DNA of 64,000 nucleotides from an uncultured SAR86 cluster bacterium. GTDB taxonomy: Bacteria > Pseudomonadota > Gammaproteobacteria > Magnimaribacterales > Magnimaribacteraceae. Position 1 is the stretch's first letter; the number at the start of each line of letters is the position of its first letter. The stretch lies in contig CACBBD010000002.1 of the NCBI GenBank assembly GCA_902537425.1, positions 1 through 64,000 on the forward strand, read 5' to 3'. Under the pieces are notes generated by a model. It was given only the letters and a program-made list of their open reading frames with translations. It had not been told where the DNA came from and made no database searches. The position numbers were made by a program, and so were the translations under genes. This document shows, one piece after another, positions 35,854 to 45,235 of this stretch.

Positions 35854-36047
35854 TAGCTTTTGTAGGACTGAATTATTTTCTTTATACCTTTCTTTGCTAT
35901 ATCTAGATTTTTTGAAAGCTTGTTATTCTCTTTTGATAACTCCAGATTCTTTTTAGATAGATGATCATTTACTTCTTTAAGTTGCTGACTAAGCTTAATA
36001 AGCTCGTTAACTTCTTTTTCTAAATTATCAAATTTATTTTCAGACAT
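35853..36047 (-). CDS. ZapB-like small coiled-coil protein (TIGR02449 type)
   Basis: This is a 64-residue protein that is almost wholly coiled coil, with heptad leucines through ELIKLSQQLKEVNDHLSKKN and a lysine-rich end. A protein of this size upstream of zapA is a common gammaproteobacterial arrangement (TIGR02449). A role as ZapA partner in division is inferred from position. It is divergent from pepP. The UPF0149 gene often found between these is absent. Confidence 0.82.
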   Translation of the reverse strand: MSENKFDNLEKEVNELIKLSQQLKEVNDHLSKKNLELSKENNKLSKNLDIAKKGIKKIIQSYKS

Positions 36048-36127
36048 TTTCTAGTTTAAGTTTAACTTTGAACGTAATTTCTTGCTACCATGTTTCTCCA
36101 TAAAATTGTTTATTGCTTGTTAATGCC

Positions 36128-37432
36128 ATGAAAAATAACTTTTCTGAAAGAAGATCGAACCTAGCCCATAAAGTTTTGGATGATTCTGCAATTATCGTTG
36201 CATCTGCCTCTGTAAAATCGAGAATCTCAGATACCGACTACGCTTACAGACAAGATAGCAATTTTTACTACTTATCTGGTTACGAAGAACCTGAATCCTT
36301 GATCTTGATAAGACCTAATCATGATAATGAGAAATTTATTATCTTTTGTAGAGATAGAGATCCACTAAGAGAGCAATGGGATGGCTTTCGAACTGGACAA
36401 GAAGGAGCAATATCAGAATATGGGGCTGATGCGTCCTATAGTATTAATTCTGTAGATCAATTAATGCCTGAACTGCTTAAGGGGTCTAAGAATATCTATT
36501 TCTCCATGAGTTCACCTTGTGGGATAGATTCTAAGATTAATCATTGGATTGAAGATATCAGAAAGAATATGAGAGCGGGGGCTGAACCTCCAGAAAATCT
36601 TTTGTCATTAGATTCCATCCTGCATGAAATGAGACTTATCAAAGAAGATCGTGAGTTGGATATAATGAAGCATGCTGCCGATATAACTACAGAAGCTCAT
36701 ATCAGAGCTATGCAAGCAGTAACTCCAGGTATGTTTGAGTACCAATTAGAAGCTGAGTATCTGTATGCATTTAATAAAAATGGTGCAAGATCTCCTGCTT
36801 ATAATTCAATTGTTGGCGGAGGAAATAATTCTTGCATTTTGCATTATGTTGAAAATAATGCGGAATTGAAGGACGGAGATTTAGTTCTTGTTGATGCTGG
36901 ATGTGAGTATCAGTATTACGCCTCGGATGTAACAAGAACATTCCCTGTAAATGGAAAATTTTCTCCCGAGCAAAAAGAGATCTATACGATTGTACTTGAG
37001 GCACATAAACAGTCTATCGAGCAAGCTCAACCTGGTAACAAGTGGAATTTGATGCATGAAAAATCAGTAGAAGTTCTTGTTGAAGGACTTTTGTCTCTAG
37101 GTTTATTGAATGGTTCTAAAGAAGAAAATATTGAAAAAGGTCTTTATTCAAAATTCTATATGCATCGAATTGGTCACTGGCTTGGTATGGATGTTCATGA
37201 TGTAGGTGCTTATAAAAAAGATGGCGACTGGAGAGAACTAGAAAAAGGGATGGTTATGACAATAGAACCCGGAATTTATATTTTAGATTCTCTTAAAGAT
37301 GTTGATGATAAGTGGAAGGGAATTGGTGTAAGGATAGAGGACAATATTGTAATTAATGATTCTGGCAATGAATTTCTCACACCTGATGTTCCGAGGACTA
37401 TTGAAGAAGTTGAACAAACTGTTCAAGGTTAA
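36128..37432 (+). CDS. pepP: Xaa-Pro aminopeptidase
   Basis: This 434-residue di-manganese peptidase removes an N-terminal residue before proline. The N-domain has AYRQDSNFYYLSGYEEPES. The pita-bread domain carries the metal ligands in DAGCEYQYYASDVTRTFP (two Asp), HRIGHWLGMDVHD (His), MTIEPGIYI and GVRIEDN (two Glu). I start at ATG 36128; a TTG five codons earlier also keeps frame. The UbiH-like gene begins at the next base after the stop. Confidence 0.94.
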   Translation: MKNNFSERRSNLAHKVLDDSAIIVASASVKSRISDTDYAYRQDSNFYYLSGYEEPESLILIRPNHDNEKFIIFCRDRDPLREQWDGFRTGQEGAISEYGADASYSINSVDQLMPELLKGSKNIYFSMSSPCGIDSKINHWIEDIRKNMRAGAEPPENLLSLDSILHEMRLIKEDRELDIMKHAADITTEAHIRAMQAVTPGMFEYQLEAEYLYAFNKNGARSPAYNSIVGGGNNSCILHYVENNAELKDGDLVLVDAGCEYQYYASDVTRTFPVNGKFSPEQKEIYTIVLEAHKQSIEQAQPGNKWNLMHEKSVEVLVEGLLSLGLLNGSKEENIEKGLYSKFYMHRIGHWLGMDVHDVGAYKKDGDWRELEKGMVMTIEPGIYILDSLKDVDDKWKGIGVRIEDNIVINDSGNEFLTPDVPRTIEEVEQTVQG

Positions 37433-38608
37433 GTGGACTATCAAGTATCTGTTGTAGGAGGAGGTATTTCTGGTGCCTTAGCGGCATTATATTTGGGTAA
37501 ATCAAGGGTTAAGACTTGCTTAATTGATCGAGGAAAACCATCTCAAAGATTATCTAATCCTTATATAGGAAAAACTACTTCTCTAAATCTATCTTCAATA
37601 GCATCGCTTAGAGATGTTGGGATATGGGAGGATATTAAGAAAAATGCTCAAGAATTTAATGAAATATATGTTTGGGATGCAGAGGGTTCATCTTCTGTTC
37701 AATTTAAAGCAGAGGAAATTTCAAGAAATGACCTTGGTGTCATAGTCCATAATAATATTATCCTTGAGTCAATTTATAGCATGTTAGAACAAATCTCCGA
37801 AGTCACACTAATTGAAGAAGAGTCTCTAAAAGAAATTAGTCAAGATCAGAATAAAATAGAATTAACATCTGATTCCGGTTTAAGGATTGCTTCTGAACTT
37901 CTTATAGGAGCGGATGGTTCACTTTCAAAAGTTAGAGATTTTAGCAGGATACCTATAAGAACATGGAGCTATGAACAGCTTGCGATTGTATCCTCAGTAA
38001 CTACAGAAGTTCCGCTAGATAAGACAGCTTTTCAAATATTTACTGATACAGGCCCGATTGCTTTGTTGCCATTAATGGTTGGAGAAAATGTTGCCTCATT
38101 AATCTGGTCTACTGACGAAGCTTATGGAAAGAAACTCCTCGAATTAGATAATGATGAATTATGTAAAGAATTAAGATTAAAAACAGAGGACAAATTTGGT
38201 GATATTTCTTTTAATGAAACGATCAATTCATTCCCATTGCATCAACTACATGCTAAAAAATTCTATAAAGGTAGAGCGGTCTTGATAGGAGATTCAGCTC
38301 ATACGATCCATCCCTTGGCAGGTCAGGGTTTAAATTTGGGGATTGCAGATGCACAAGAGATCACTGAATTAGTCATATCAGCTAATAGATCTGGCAAGAT
38401 TTTATATGATGAGGAGATGCTTAGATCTTATAGCAGAAGAAGGGAACCTGAAAGTTATAAGATGATAGCTCTGATGGAAGCCTTTAAGAGAGGTTTTGGA
38501 TCTGAAAATCTCTTAGTAAAGCTGGGAAGAAGTTTCGCTTTTGATTTTGCTAATAAAACTAAGCCACTGAAACAGCGTTTAATTAAGGAAGCTGCAGGGA
38601 TTATTTAA
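37433..38608 (+). CDS. ubiH: UbiH/COQ6-family FAD monooxygenase
   Basis: This 391-residue flavoprotein hydroxylates a ubiquinone precursor ring. The Rossmann start is [18 protein letters not shown], the mid-motif is [15 protein letters not shown], and the FAD ribityl motif is [21 protein letters not shown]. The family includes UbiH, UbiI and UbiF; which position it acts on cannot be told, though the pepP-ubiH order is typical of UbiH. Translation begins with GTG immediately after pepP. Its last 8 bases overlap rpmG on the other strand. Confidence 0.88.
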   Translation: MDYQVSVVGGGISGALAALYLGKSRVKTCLIDRGKPSQRLSNPYIGKTTSLNLSSIASLRDVGIWEDIKKNAQEFNEIYVWDAEGSSSVQFKAEEISRNDLGVIVHNNIILESIYSMLEQISEVTLIEEESLKEISQDQNKIELTSDSGLRIASELLIGADGSLSKVRDFSRIPIRTWSYEQLAIVSSVTTEVPLDKTAFQIFTDTGPIALLPLMVGENVASLIWSTDEAYGKKLLELDNDELCKELRLKTEDKFGDISFNETINSFPLHQLHAKKFYKGRAVLIGDSAHTIHPLAGQGLNLGIADAQEITELVISANRSGKILYDEEMLRSYSRRREPESYKMIALMEAFKRGFGSENLLVKLGRSFAFDFANKTKPLKQRLIKEAAGII

Positions 38609-38756
38609 TTTTTGCTTCTGTATAAATAACGTGTTTTCTGATGACTGGATCGAATTTTTTAATTTCCATTTTGTCAGGCATTGCAGACTTGTTCTTGTCA
38701 GTCGTATAAAAGTGGCCTGTACCAGCAGAGGATACTAATCTAATTTTTTCTCTCAT
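38601..38756 (-). CDS. rpmG: 50S ribosomal protein L33
   Basis: This 51-residue ORF was found by reading the strand opposite the ubiH tail. It begins [19 protein letters not shown] and continues through [19 protein letters not shown], the complete L33 pattern. No zinc CXXC pair is present (C- form). Its ATG overlaps the rpmB stop (ATGA). The usual rpmB-rpmG pair is thus intact. Confidence 0.95.
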   Translation of the reverse strand: MREKIRLVSSAGTGHFYTTDKNKSAMPDKMEIKKFDPVIRKHVIYTEAKIK

Positions 38757-38989
38757 ATTTTTTCTCCTCTAGCTCTTATCTCAGCAAGCACAGTATCGAT
38801 ACCATTTTTATCGATGGTTCTTAACCCATTCGCAGAAACAGTAAGGCTTATATATCTATTTTCAGATTCTACCCAAAACCTGTGTTTGTGAAGGTTTGGT
38901 TGAAAAGTTCTCTTATTTCTATTTTTCGCAAACGAGACATTATTTCCCGCTTGAGGTCTTTTTCCTGTTACTTGGCAAACTTTAGACAT
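38753..38989 (-). CDS. rpmB: 50S ribosomal protein L28
   Basis: This 78-residue ribosomal protein reads [34 protein letters not shown], and [14 protein letters not shown], all canonical. It sits beside coaBC, the same as the dfp-rpmB-rpmG neighbourhood of enterobacteria (radC is missing here). Expression should be high; a good promoter lies upstream at 39023-39051 on this strand. Confidence 0.96.
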   Translation of the reverse strand: MSKVCQVTGKRPQAGNNVSFAKNRNKRTFQPNLHKHRFWVESENRYISLTVSANGLRTIDKNGIDTVLAEIRARGEKI

Positions 38990-39022
38990 AATTTATTAAA
39001 AAATTTATTTATAGAGCCGCGT

Positions 39023-39051
39023 TTTATACCAGAAGCATTGACAGCAAGCAA
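39023..39051 (-). promoter_or_regulatory. Sigma70-type promoter for rpmB-rpmG
   Basis: On the minus strand TTGCTT (39051-39046), a 17-base spacer and TATAAA (39028-39023) lie 34 bases before the rpmB ATG. It overlaps the opposing coaBC promoter, so the two may compete. Confidence 0.6.
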
Positions 39052-39068
39052 GAATAAGCCGCTATAAT
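39038..39068 (+). promoter_or_regulatory. Sigma70-type promoter for coaBC
   Basis: A consensus TTGACA at 39038-39043 and consensus TATAAT at 39063-39068 are separated by 19 bases, slightly long. It ends 22 bases before the TTG start of coaBC, leaving a very short leader. Confidence 0.65.
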
Positions 39069-39090
39069 CTGTTTTACATAGAGATAAATA

Positions 39091-40302
39091 TTGAAATCAT
39101 TAGCAAATAAAAATATTTTATTAGGCGTTACTGGTGGCATTGCTGCTTACAAATCTGCTGAAATTGTGAGGCATCTTAAGAAGTCTGGCGCATCAGTTAG
39201 GGTTGTAATGACTAAGTCTGCTGAAGAATTTATAACTCCTCTCACTTTACAAGCCTTATCAGGAAATAGAGTGTCTACTGAACTACTAGATACTGAATCT
39301 GAAGCGGCTATGGGACACATTGAGTTGGCAAAGTGGGCAGATGGAATACTAATTGCACCTGCAACTGCAAATACTATAGCTAGACTATCTTCCGGAAGGG
39401 GGGATGATCTCTTATCAACTGTTACACTTGCTTTTGATGGTCCAATATCTCTCGCTCCGGCCATGAACCAAGCGATGTGGAGAGATAATAGAACTCAAGA
39501 TAATTTAAATAAGTTACTTACCCAAGATTTTGGTATATGTGGACCTGGTTCTGGTGAGCAAGCATGTGGAGACACTGGTCTTGGACGAATGCTAGAACCA
39601 CTAGAAATATTAGAGATATTTTCATCTTCTTTTGATAAGGGAGTCCTGTCTGGTAAAAATGTCCTTATTACGGCTGGACCCACTCAAGAGCCAATTGATC
39701 CTGTAAGGTTTATCACAAACAGGAGTTCTGGAAAGATGGGATATAGTCTTGCTCATGCTGCAATTGAACAGGGTGCACAAGTTACTTTGATCAGCGGTCC
39801 AGTAAATATAGAGCCACCATCGAACTGTAATGTAATTGCAATCAACACTGCAAAAGAAATGTCGGATGCTGTGAAACATCATATTAAAGAGATGGATGTC
39901 TATATCGGAACAGCAGCTGTTTCGGATTATAGTCCTGCTGAAGTTAAAGATTCCAAAATAAAAAAAGCTGGAGATAATTCATCAATGATATTGGAGTTAA
40001 AAGAGAACGAAGATATTTTAAAGTTTGTAAGCGAGTTAGAGGATAGACCATATGTTGTAGGTTTTGCAGCTGAAACAGACAAACTTATAGAAAATGCTGA
40101 GAATAAACTTAAACATAAAAAACTGGACCTGATTGTGGCCAATGATGTGTCAGATAAATCTATAGGATTTGATTCAGAAGAGAATGAAGTTACTCTCATA
40201 ACAAAAGAAGAGAAGCAACTTCTCAAAAAACAAAATAAAAAAAAGATTTCAAAAAAAATAATCGAGTTCATATCGGGGAGAATTAATGAGCAAAATAACT
40301 AA
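39091..40302 (+). CDS. coaBC: Phosphopantothenoylcysteine decarboxylase/synthetase
   Basis: This is a 403-residue bifunctional CoA-pathway enzyme. The N-terminal flavodoxin-like CoaC half has ILLGVTGGIAAYKSAEIVRH, the catalytic His in MGHIELAKWADG, and APAMNQAMW, with the active Cys in CGPGSGEQACGDTGLGRM. The CoaB half opens at about 190 with ITAGPTQEPIDPVRFITNRS and has FAAETDKL. It starts with TTG; no in-frame ATG precedes the conserved start. The end overlaps the next gene by 17 bases. dut, often downstream, is absent. Confidence 0.95.
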   Translation: MKSLANKNILLGVTGGIAAYKSAEIVRHLKKSGASVRVVMTKSAEEFITPLTLQALSGNRVSTELLDTESEAAMGHIELAKWADGILIAPATANTIARLSSGRGDDLLSTVTLAFDGPISLAPAMNQAMWRDNRTQDNLNKLLTQDFGICGPGSGEQACGDTGLGRMLEPLEILEIFSSSFDKGVLSGKNVLITAGPTQEPIDPVRFITNRSSGKMGYSLAHAAIEQGAQVTLISGPVNIEPPSNCNVIAINTAKEMSDAVKHHIKEMDVYIGTAAVSDYSPAEVKDSKIKKAGDNSSMILELKENEDILKFVSELEDRPYVVGFAAETDKLIENAENKLKHKKLDLIVANDVSDKSIGFDSEENEVTLITKEEKQLLKKQNKKKISKKIIEFISGRINEQNN

Positions 40303-41563
40303 ACCAGAGAAGGTAGGATTCTCAAAAGAAAAACTAGAGCATATTGGAGAATCTATGCGTTCTCTTATTGAGGCTAAAAAAATTCCAGGCACTGTTACTT
40401 TGGTGGCTAGGAGAGGAGAGGTTGTTCATTTTGAAGCGAATGGCATGAGAGATATAGAGAGAAATTTACCTATGGAAACTGACACAATCCATAGAATTTA
40501 TTCTCAATCTAAACCCGTAACGGGAGCTGCTTTAATGATGCTTTTTGAAGAAGGAAAGTTTCTTATGACCGATCCTATTGCTAAATATTTTCCAGAGTTC
40601 GGTGAAATGAAAGTTCATTTGAGTGGAGAGGGTGAAAATATGCAAACAGAAGCAGCATCTTCTCCAATAACTATCCAGCAACTTGCCTCCCACACCTCGG
40701 GATTGTCTTATTCCTTTATGCCGGGTCCAGTAGGCTCAATGTATGTCTCAGAAGAAATGGAAAGGGGTCTCGGTAATGTGCCTAGTGCAGGTGGTATCTT
40801 TTTCACAAGCGGAACCAAGCCAGCTTTTAATAGCTTAAGAGAGTGGGTTAGGGCGTTAGCTGAACTTCCTCTCGTTGCTCAACCTGGAACTATCTGGAAT
40901 TACAGTGTCGGGATGGATGTGATGGGTGCATTAATTGAAGAACTTTCTGGACAGTCATTTGGAGAATTTTTAGAGGAAAGAATTTTTGGCCCTCTTGGTA
41001 TGGAGGATACAGGTTTTATGGTTCCCGAAGAAAAGCTTGAGAGGTTTGCAGCTAACTATGGCCCAGTTCCAGGAAATATGATGTTAATGGATGATCCAAA
41101 AGAGTCAGGTTACAGAACTCCTCCTCAACTTGAATCTGGTGGCGGAGGTCTAGTCAGTACAGTAGGAGATTATCTAAAATTTGCACAGATGTTACTGAAT
41201 AAAGGTGAGTACGAAGGTAAACGATACCTAGGTAAGAAGACTGTTGAATTTATGACGGCTAATCATATGGGAGATGAGAGCGCAGATGAGGGTTTAACAA
41301 ATTTATTCAATATGCTAGGAAATGCCTATAAAGTGAGAGGTATGGGGTTTGGTGTTACCGGATCGGTAGTCGTCAATCCTGCCCTAGCTGGTTTACCTGT
41401 TTCAGAGGGTGTTTATAGTTGGGGTGGTGCAGCAAGTACACATTTTTGGATAGACCACAAAGAAGATCTCATTGGAATTGTTCATACGCAACTATTACCC
41501 GATGGAACTTATCCCGTAAGAGAACTAATGCAACTAGCTACTTATCAAGCAATTATTGATTAA
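40286..41563 (+). CDS. Serine hydrolase, class C beta-lactamase/esterase family
   Basis: This 425-residue protein of the penicillin-binding-like fold has the S-x-x-K motif in RIYSQSKPVTGAALM and the Y-x-x motif in IWNYSVGMDVMGALIEELSG. No signal peptide is present, so it is likely a cytosolic esterase, lactonase or peptidase of the EstB/LpxO-like group, not a drug-resistance beta-lactamase. A late GGAASTHFWID segment occupies the KTG-box position (G-G-A-A). The substrate is unknown. It is translationally coupled to coaBC by a 17-base overlap and ends at a strong terminator. Confidence 0.86.
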   Translation: MSKITKPEKVGFSKEKLEHIGESMRSLIEAKKIPGTVTLVARRGEVVHFEANGMRDIERNLPMETDTIHRIYSQSKPVTGAALMMLFEEGKFLMTDPIAKYFPEFGEMKVHLSGEGENMQTEAASSPITIQQLASHTSGLSYSFMPGPVGSMYVSEEMERGLGNVPSAGGIFFTSGTKPAFNSLREWVRALAELPLVAQPGTIWNYSVGMDVMGALIEELSGQSFGEFLEERIFGPLGMEDTGFMVPEEKLERFAANYGPVPGNMMLMDDPKESGYRTPPQLESGGGGLVSTVGDYLKFAQMLLNKGEYEGKRYLGKKTVEFMTANHMGDESADEGLTNLFNMLGNAYKVRGMGFGVTGSVVVNPALAGLPVSEGVYSWGGAASTHFWIDHKEDLIGIVHTQLLPDGTYPVRELMQLATYQAIID

Positions 41564-41578
41564 AATTTATGTATAAAA

Positions 41579-41599
41579 AAAGACGCTTTATGCGTCTTT
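41579..41599. terminator. Bidirectional intrinsic terminator
   Basis: AAAGACGC, loop TTTAT, GCGTCTTT give an 8-bp perfect stem flanked by A runs before and T runs after on both strands. It lies between the stop of the serine hydrolase and the stop of rpmE2, so it can serve both. Confidence 0.9.
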
Positions 41600-41614
41600 A
41601 TTTTAAAAGTTTGT

Positions 41615-42034
41615 TTATTTGTCTTCTGATGGATCTTCCTGATTAGGAGATTCTTCAACAGGGGTTTCTTCGCTTTGTGCTTCTTCAACAACTGGTTCTT
41701 CAGTAACAACCTCTTCTTTAACAGCTTCCTCAACTACTGACTCTTCAACCGGTGCTTCATCCGCAACTGCTTCATCTGCTGGAGGAGTTTTAGTTTTGTT
41801 TCCAAAACGTTTTCTAAATTTATCAACCCTACCGCCGGTATCTACAAGTTTTTGTTTACCAGTATAAAAAGGATGTGAAGCAGACGAGATATCCAGTACA
41901 CAATAAGGATATGTTTTTCCTTCATATTCTTTGGTCTGATCTGTGCTTAGAGTAGAGCGTACAAGGTAGTATTCATCAACACTTGTGTCATGAAATAGTA
42001 CTTCTCTATATTCTGGGTGAATGTCTTTTTTCAT
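41615..42034 (-). CDS. rpmE2: 50S ribosomal protein L31 type B with acidic C-terminal tail
   Basis: This is a 139-residue protein. Residues 1-80 are L31: [36 protein letters not shown] and DKFRKRFG. The zinc cysteines of L31A are absent, placing it with the zinc-free type B form. Residues 82-139 are a Glu/Pro/Val-rich tail of repeated VEE-like units (e.g. [17 protein letters not shown]), with no parallel in the usual 80-90 residue L31B. It is divergent from priA, as rpmE commonly is. The tail would be disordered and strongly negative. Confidence 0.93.
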   Translation of the reverse strand: MKKDIHPEYREVLFHDTSVDEYYLVRSTLSTDQTKEYEGKTYPYCVLDISSASHPFYTGKQKLVDTGGRVDKFRKRFGNKTKTPPADEAVADEAPVEESVVEEAVKEEVVTEEPVVEEAQSEETPVEESPNQEDPSEDK

Positions 42035-42067
42035 TTATAAATCTTGTAAATAAAAATATGGTGGAGC

Positions 42068-42095
42068 ACTATAACAGACAGGCAAAACAAGGCAA
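42068..42095 (-). promoter_or_regulatory. Sigma70-type promoter for rpmE2
   Basis: On the minus strand TTGCCT (42095-42090), a 16-base spacer and TATAGT (42073-42068) lie 33 bases before the rpmE2 ATG, in the gap shared with priA. No Zur-like palindrome is obvious. Confidence 0.55.
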
Positions 42096-42132
42096 ATGCA
42101 TAATTTAAAAAACAATGACTGATAATTAGTTC

Positions 42133-44343
42133 ATGAGTTCAGATTTAGTTGAAGTTCTCATACCTATTCCTTTGATGGAGAAATTTTCGTACCTACCTCC
42201 AAAAAGTAATTCAAATTTACTAAGACAAGGTTCAAGAGTTTTGGTACCTTTTGGAAAAAGAACAATGGTTGGAGTCGTCTGGAGTTTTTCTGAAAGAGAT
42301 AAATCTTCAAATAGGCAATATAAATATATCAAAGAAGTTCTTGATGAGGTTCCCTTGTTAGATTCTAATTCAATCAACCTAGCCGAGTGGTCGTCACGTT
42401 ATTATCATTATCCACTTGGAGAAATCATTTCTTATTTCTTTCCTCCCTCTTTAAGAAAAGGAAAGGAAGCAAAATTTAGAGAGAGTAAATATTTAGAATT
42501 AACTTCCAAAGGTTCTTTTTTGGAAGAAGAGACCCTCACAAGAGCACCGAGTCAACAGAAACTTATTTCCATACTGAAAGAGAAGAAAGAAATGACATTA
42601 AAATCTGCTCAGGCTTTTGGGATAGGTAATGCTGCAGTAAATGGTCTAATTGAAAAAGGATTTGTAAATAGGTTTTCGAGGGAGTTATCTCCTTATAAGA
42701 AATTAGAAAACAAAAAGTTGTCTTCACCTAAGCAACTTAACCAGGAGCAAAATAAAGCAGTTAAAGCCATTAGAAACGCTAAGGATAAAAATATCATATT
42801 TTTATTAGATGGCATTACAGGAAGTGGAAAAACTGAAGTTTACTTACAAGCAATCCAGGAGGTCGTTAATGAAGGTAAACAGGCATTAATACTCATCCCA
42901 GAAATAGGACTCGCCCCTCAAGCTGAAGAACGATTTCGAGAATATTTTGGAGATAGAGTGATGTCTTTTCATTCCGCTAAAAACGAGCGAGAAAAAGTTG
43001 ATGCATGGTTGGGAGCATCTAGAGGTCTGGTTGATATAATCATTGGTACTCGTTCGAGTGTATTTTTGCCAATGAAAAATCTCGGCATCATCGTTGTAGA
43101 TGAAGAGCATGATCTATCATTTAAACAGATGGAGAAATTTCGTTACTCAGCAAGAGACATGGCTCTATATAGAGCTAAACTCGAAAAGATACCAGTTGTA
43201 CTTGCATCTGCCACACCATCTTTGGAGACCCTAAAAAACGTAAAAGAAGAAAAGTACAAAGTATTGAAACTGAACAAAAGAGCAACTGGAGCAAACTTAC
43301 CTACATATCACGCTGTAGATTTAAAAGGCAAAGAGTTACATGAAGGATTAAGTAAAGAGCTTCTAGAGGCCACTCAAACTGAACTTGATAAAGGCAATCA
43401 AGTATTGATATTTTTGAATAGAAGAGGGTACGCACCTTCAATGATTTGTAAGGCTTGTGGCTGGATTTCAAATTGCGACAGATGTGATGCCCTTATGACA
43501 GTTCATAAGAATCCACTTAAATTACATTGTCACCACTGCGAAGCGCAGAAGCCTTACCCAAGTAAGTGCCCGTCTTGTGGCTCTGATGATTTCCTTACAT
43601 ATGGTTTTGGTACAGAGAGAGTTGAAGAGTTTTTAAGAGGTCACTTTCCCGATACAAAGACACTAAGAATAGATAGTGACTCAACAAGAAAGAAAGAAAG
43701 TCTTAATGAATATTTTGATGAAATTAAAAAAGGAGAGCCTATTATTTTGTTGGGTACACAACTTCTAGCAAAAGGTCATCATTTTCCCAATGTAACATTA
43801 GTCGGAATAATCGATGCGGACTCAGGTCTATTTAGTGCAGACTTCAGAGGTAGTGAAAGAGTTGCCCAGCTTATGACGCAAGTAGCTGGTAGGGCAGGAA
43901 GAGATAAAAAACCGGGAAGAGTAATTTTGCAATCTTATTGCCTTGATCATCCTCAAATAGAGGAAATTATCACCGGTAGTTATGAAAAGTTTGCACAAAA
44001 ATTATTAGAGGAAAGAAAAAGTTACAAGATCCCTCCATTTTCATTTCAAGCTAAAATTTTTGCAGAATCACCAAAAAGCTTAGTCAGTAGAGATTTCATT
44101 TTAAAATTGTTGAATCAATCAACAATAGAGAAACAGATAAGTTCGAACGTTCGTATCGTAGGTCCTTTGCCATCCATCATGGAGAAAAAATCTGGCGTTT
44201 ATAGATGGGAGTTAAGTATTTTTTCAAGCAGCAGATCAAACTTACATAAATTTTTAGATGTTATGCAGTCTAGGCTTTATGAACCTAAATTAACAAAGCA
44301 AGTTAGGTGGTCTATTGATGTAGATCCGCTATCAACAATTTAA
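42133..44343 (+). CDS. priA: Primosomal replication restart helicase PriA
   Basis: This 736-residue superfamily 2 helicase rebuilds replication forks. An N-terminal DNA 3'-end binding domain (VEVLIPIPLMEKFSYLPP) is followed by Walker A GITGSGKTEVYLQA and Walker B VVDEEHDLSFK. A zinc region has eight cysteines in the pairs CKAC, CDRC, CHHC and CPSC, inserted before the last helicase motifs (GRAGRDKKPGRVILQS). Length is normal. It ends overlapping an SDR gene on the other strand by 12 bases. Confidence 0.96.
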   Translation: MSSDLVEVLIPIPLMEKFSYLPPKSNSNLLRQGSRVLVPFGKRTMVGVVWSFSERDKSSNRQYKYIKEVLDEVPLLDSNSINLAEWSSRYYHYPLGEIISYFFPPSLRKGKEAKFRESKYLELTSKGSFLEEETLTRAPSQQKLISILKEKKEMTLKSAQAFGIGNAAVNGLIEKGFVNRFSRELSPYKKLENKKLSSPKQLNQEQNKAVKAIRNAKDKNIIFLLDGITGSGKTEVYLQAIQEVVNEGKQALILIPEIGLAPQAEERFREYFGDRVMSFHSAKNEREKVDAWLGASRGLVDIIIGTRSSVFLPMKNLGIIVVDEEHDLSFKQMEKFRYSARDMALYRAKLEKIPVVLASATPSLETLKNVKEEKYKVLKLNKRATGANLPTYHAVDLKGKELHEGLSKELLEATQTELDKGNQVLIFLNRRGYAPSMICKACGWISNCDRCDALMTVHKNPLKLHCHHCEAQKPYPSKCPSCGSDDFLTYGFGTERVEEFLRGHFPDTKTLRIDSDSTRKKESLNEYFDEIKKGEPIILLGTQLLAKGHHFPNVTLVGIIDADSGLFSADFRGSERVAQLMTQVAGRAGRDKKPGRVILQSYCLDHPQIEEIITGSYEKFAQKLLEERKSYKIPPFSFQAKIFAESPKSLVSRDFILKLLNQSTIEKQISSNVRIVGPLPSIMEKKSGVYRWELSIFSSSRSNLHKFLDVMQSRLYEPKLTKQVRWSIDVDPLSTI

Positions 44344-45201
44344 TTTCAATCCCGTAATTTCTTCGCTTATATCCCAAAGTCTGGCGGCTTGCTTCGGATC
44401 TTTTGCTGCCTCTGAAATTTTTTCTATTTTACAATCAACGAAATATTCTCCGGTTGTATCTTTGACTTCAGAAGAGCAGCACAAGAAGATCGAAGTTTCT
44501 GCCCCTTTATCTGTCTTTCTTGCAAAAGGTCTCGCTAAGAACATGAGAAAAGGCCAAAGCCCCTTATTATTGTTAGATCCTATACCTGTGCTTACAAAGC
44601 CTGGATGCAAGCAATTAACAGTTACACCAAAACTTGAAAGTTTTTCAGAAAGAGATTTTGTAAATAATATATTTGCAAGCTTGGATTGCCCATAAACTTG
44701 CATGGGTCTGAAGTTTTTTTCTGACTGTAAATCTTCAAAATTCATATCTTTGACGAATTGATGAGCACCAGACGCAACATTTACAACTCTAGATCCGCTT
44801 GTATTCTTAAGCTTTTCAGCCAATAACAGAGTAAAGGTAAAGTATGCTAAATGATTAACTGAAAAAACTTCCTCGAGGCCATCAATGGTTTCTTTTCTTT
44901 CTCTATTCATAATGCCGGCGTTATTGAGAAGAATATCTAGAGGTTTCTCCATGGACAAAAATGTCTCAGCTGCTTGTTTGACATCTGCTTGGGAAGATAG
45001 ATCAGCTACTATCATGGTTGCCTCCCTTCCCGATTCCTTTAGAAGTTGTTCTTTTAACCGGTTACCTTTTTCTGGGTTTCTAGCAATAAATATTATTTCG
45101 GCTCCCATCTTATTAAGTTCTTTTGCTGATTCCTCACCTATTCCATTTGTTGCACCAGTTATTAAACAAACTTTATTTTCTAGGTTCTCATTCATTGTCA
45201 T
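44332..45201 (-). CDS. Short-chain dehydrogenase, retinol-dehydrogenase-like
   Basis: This is a 289-residue classical SDR. Cofactor motif TGATNGIGEESAKEL is at about residues 15-29, NNAGIMNRER is the NAG motif, and YGQSKLANILF carries the Tyr-x-x-x-Lys active site. LHPGFVSTGIG follows. The LANILF and HPGxVxT pattern is common in the eukaryote-like retinol dehydrogenase/WW-oxidoreductase branch. The substrate may be an aldehyde, ketone or alcohol of a lipid or isoprenoid. It is divergent from a methyltransferase by 34 bases. Confidence 0.87.
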   Translation of the reverse strand: MTMNENLENKVCLITGATNGIGEESAKELNKMGAEIIFIARNPEKGNRLKEQLLKESGREATMIVADLSSQADVKQAAETFLSMEKPLDILLNNAGIMNRERKETIDGLEEVFSVNHLAYFTFTLLLAEKLKNTSGSRVVNVASGAHQFVKDMNFEDLQSEKNFRPMQVYGQSKLANILFTKSLSEKLSSFGVTVNCLHPGFVSTGIGSNNNKGLWPFLMFLARPFARKTDKGAETSIFLCCSSEVKDTTGEYFVDCKIEKISEAAKDPKQAARLWDISEEITGLKLNC

Positions 45202-45235
45202 TGCCTTTAATTCTTCTACGTATTAGATTAGTTCT

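Noticed and set aside
40286..41563. Drug-resistance beta-lactamase
   Set aside because: The S-x-x-K protein has no signal peptide and no K-T-G box typical of AmpC; it fits the esterase-like branch better.
42886..43110. Antisense frame inside priA
   Set aside because: It has no homology features and lies fully inside a well-supported gene; like other opposite-strand open frames in lysA, metK, tkt and nnr, it is a composition artefact.
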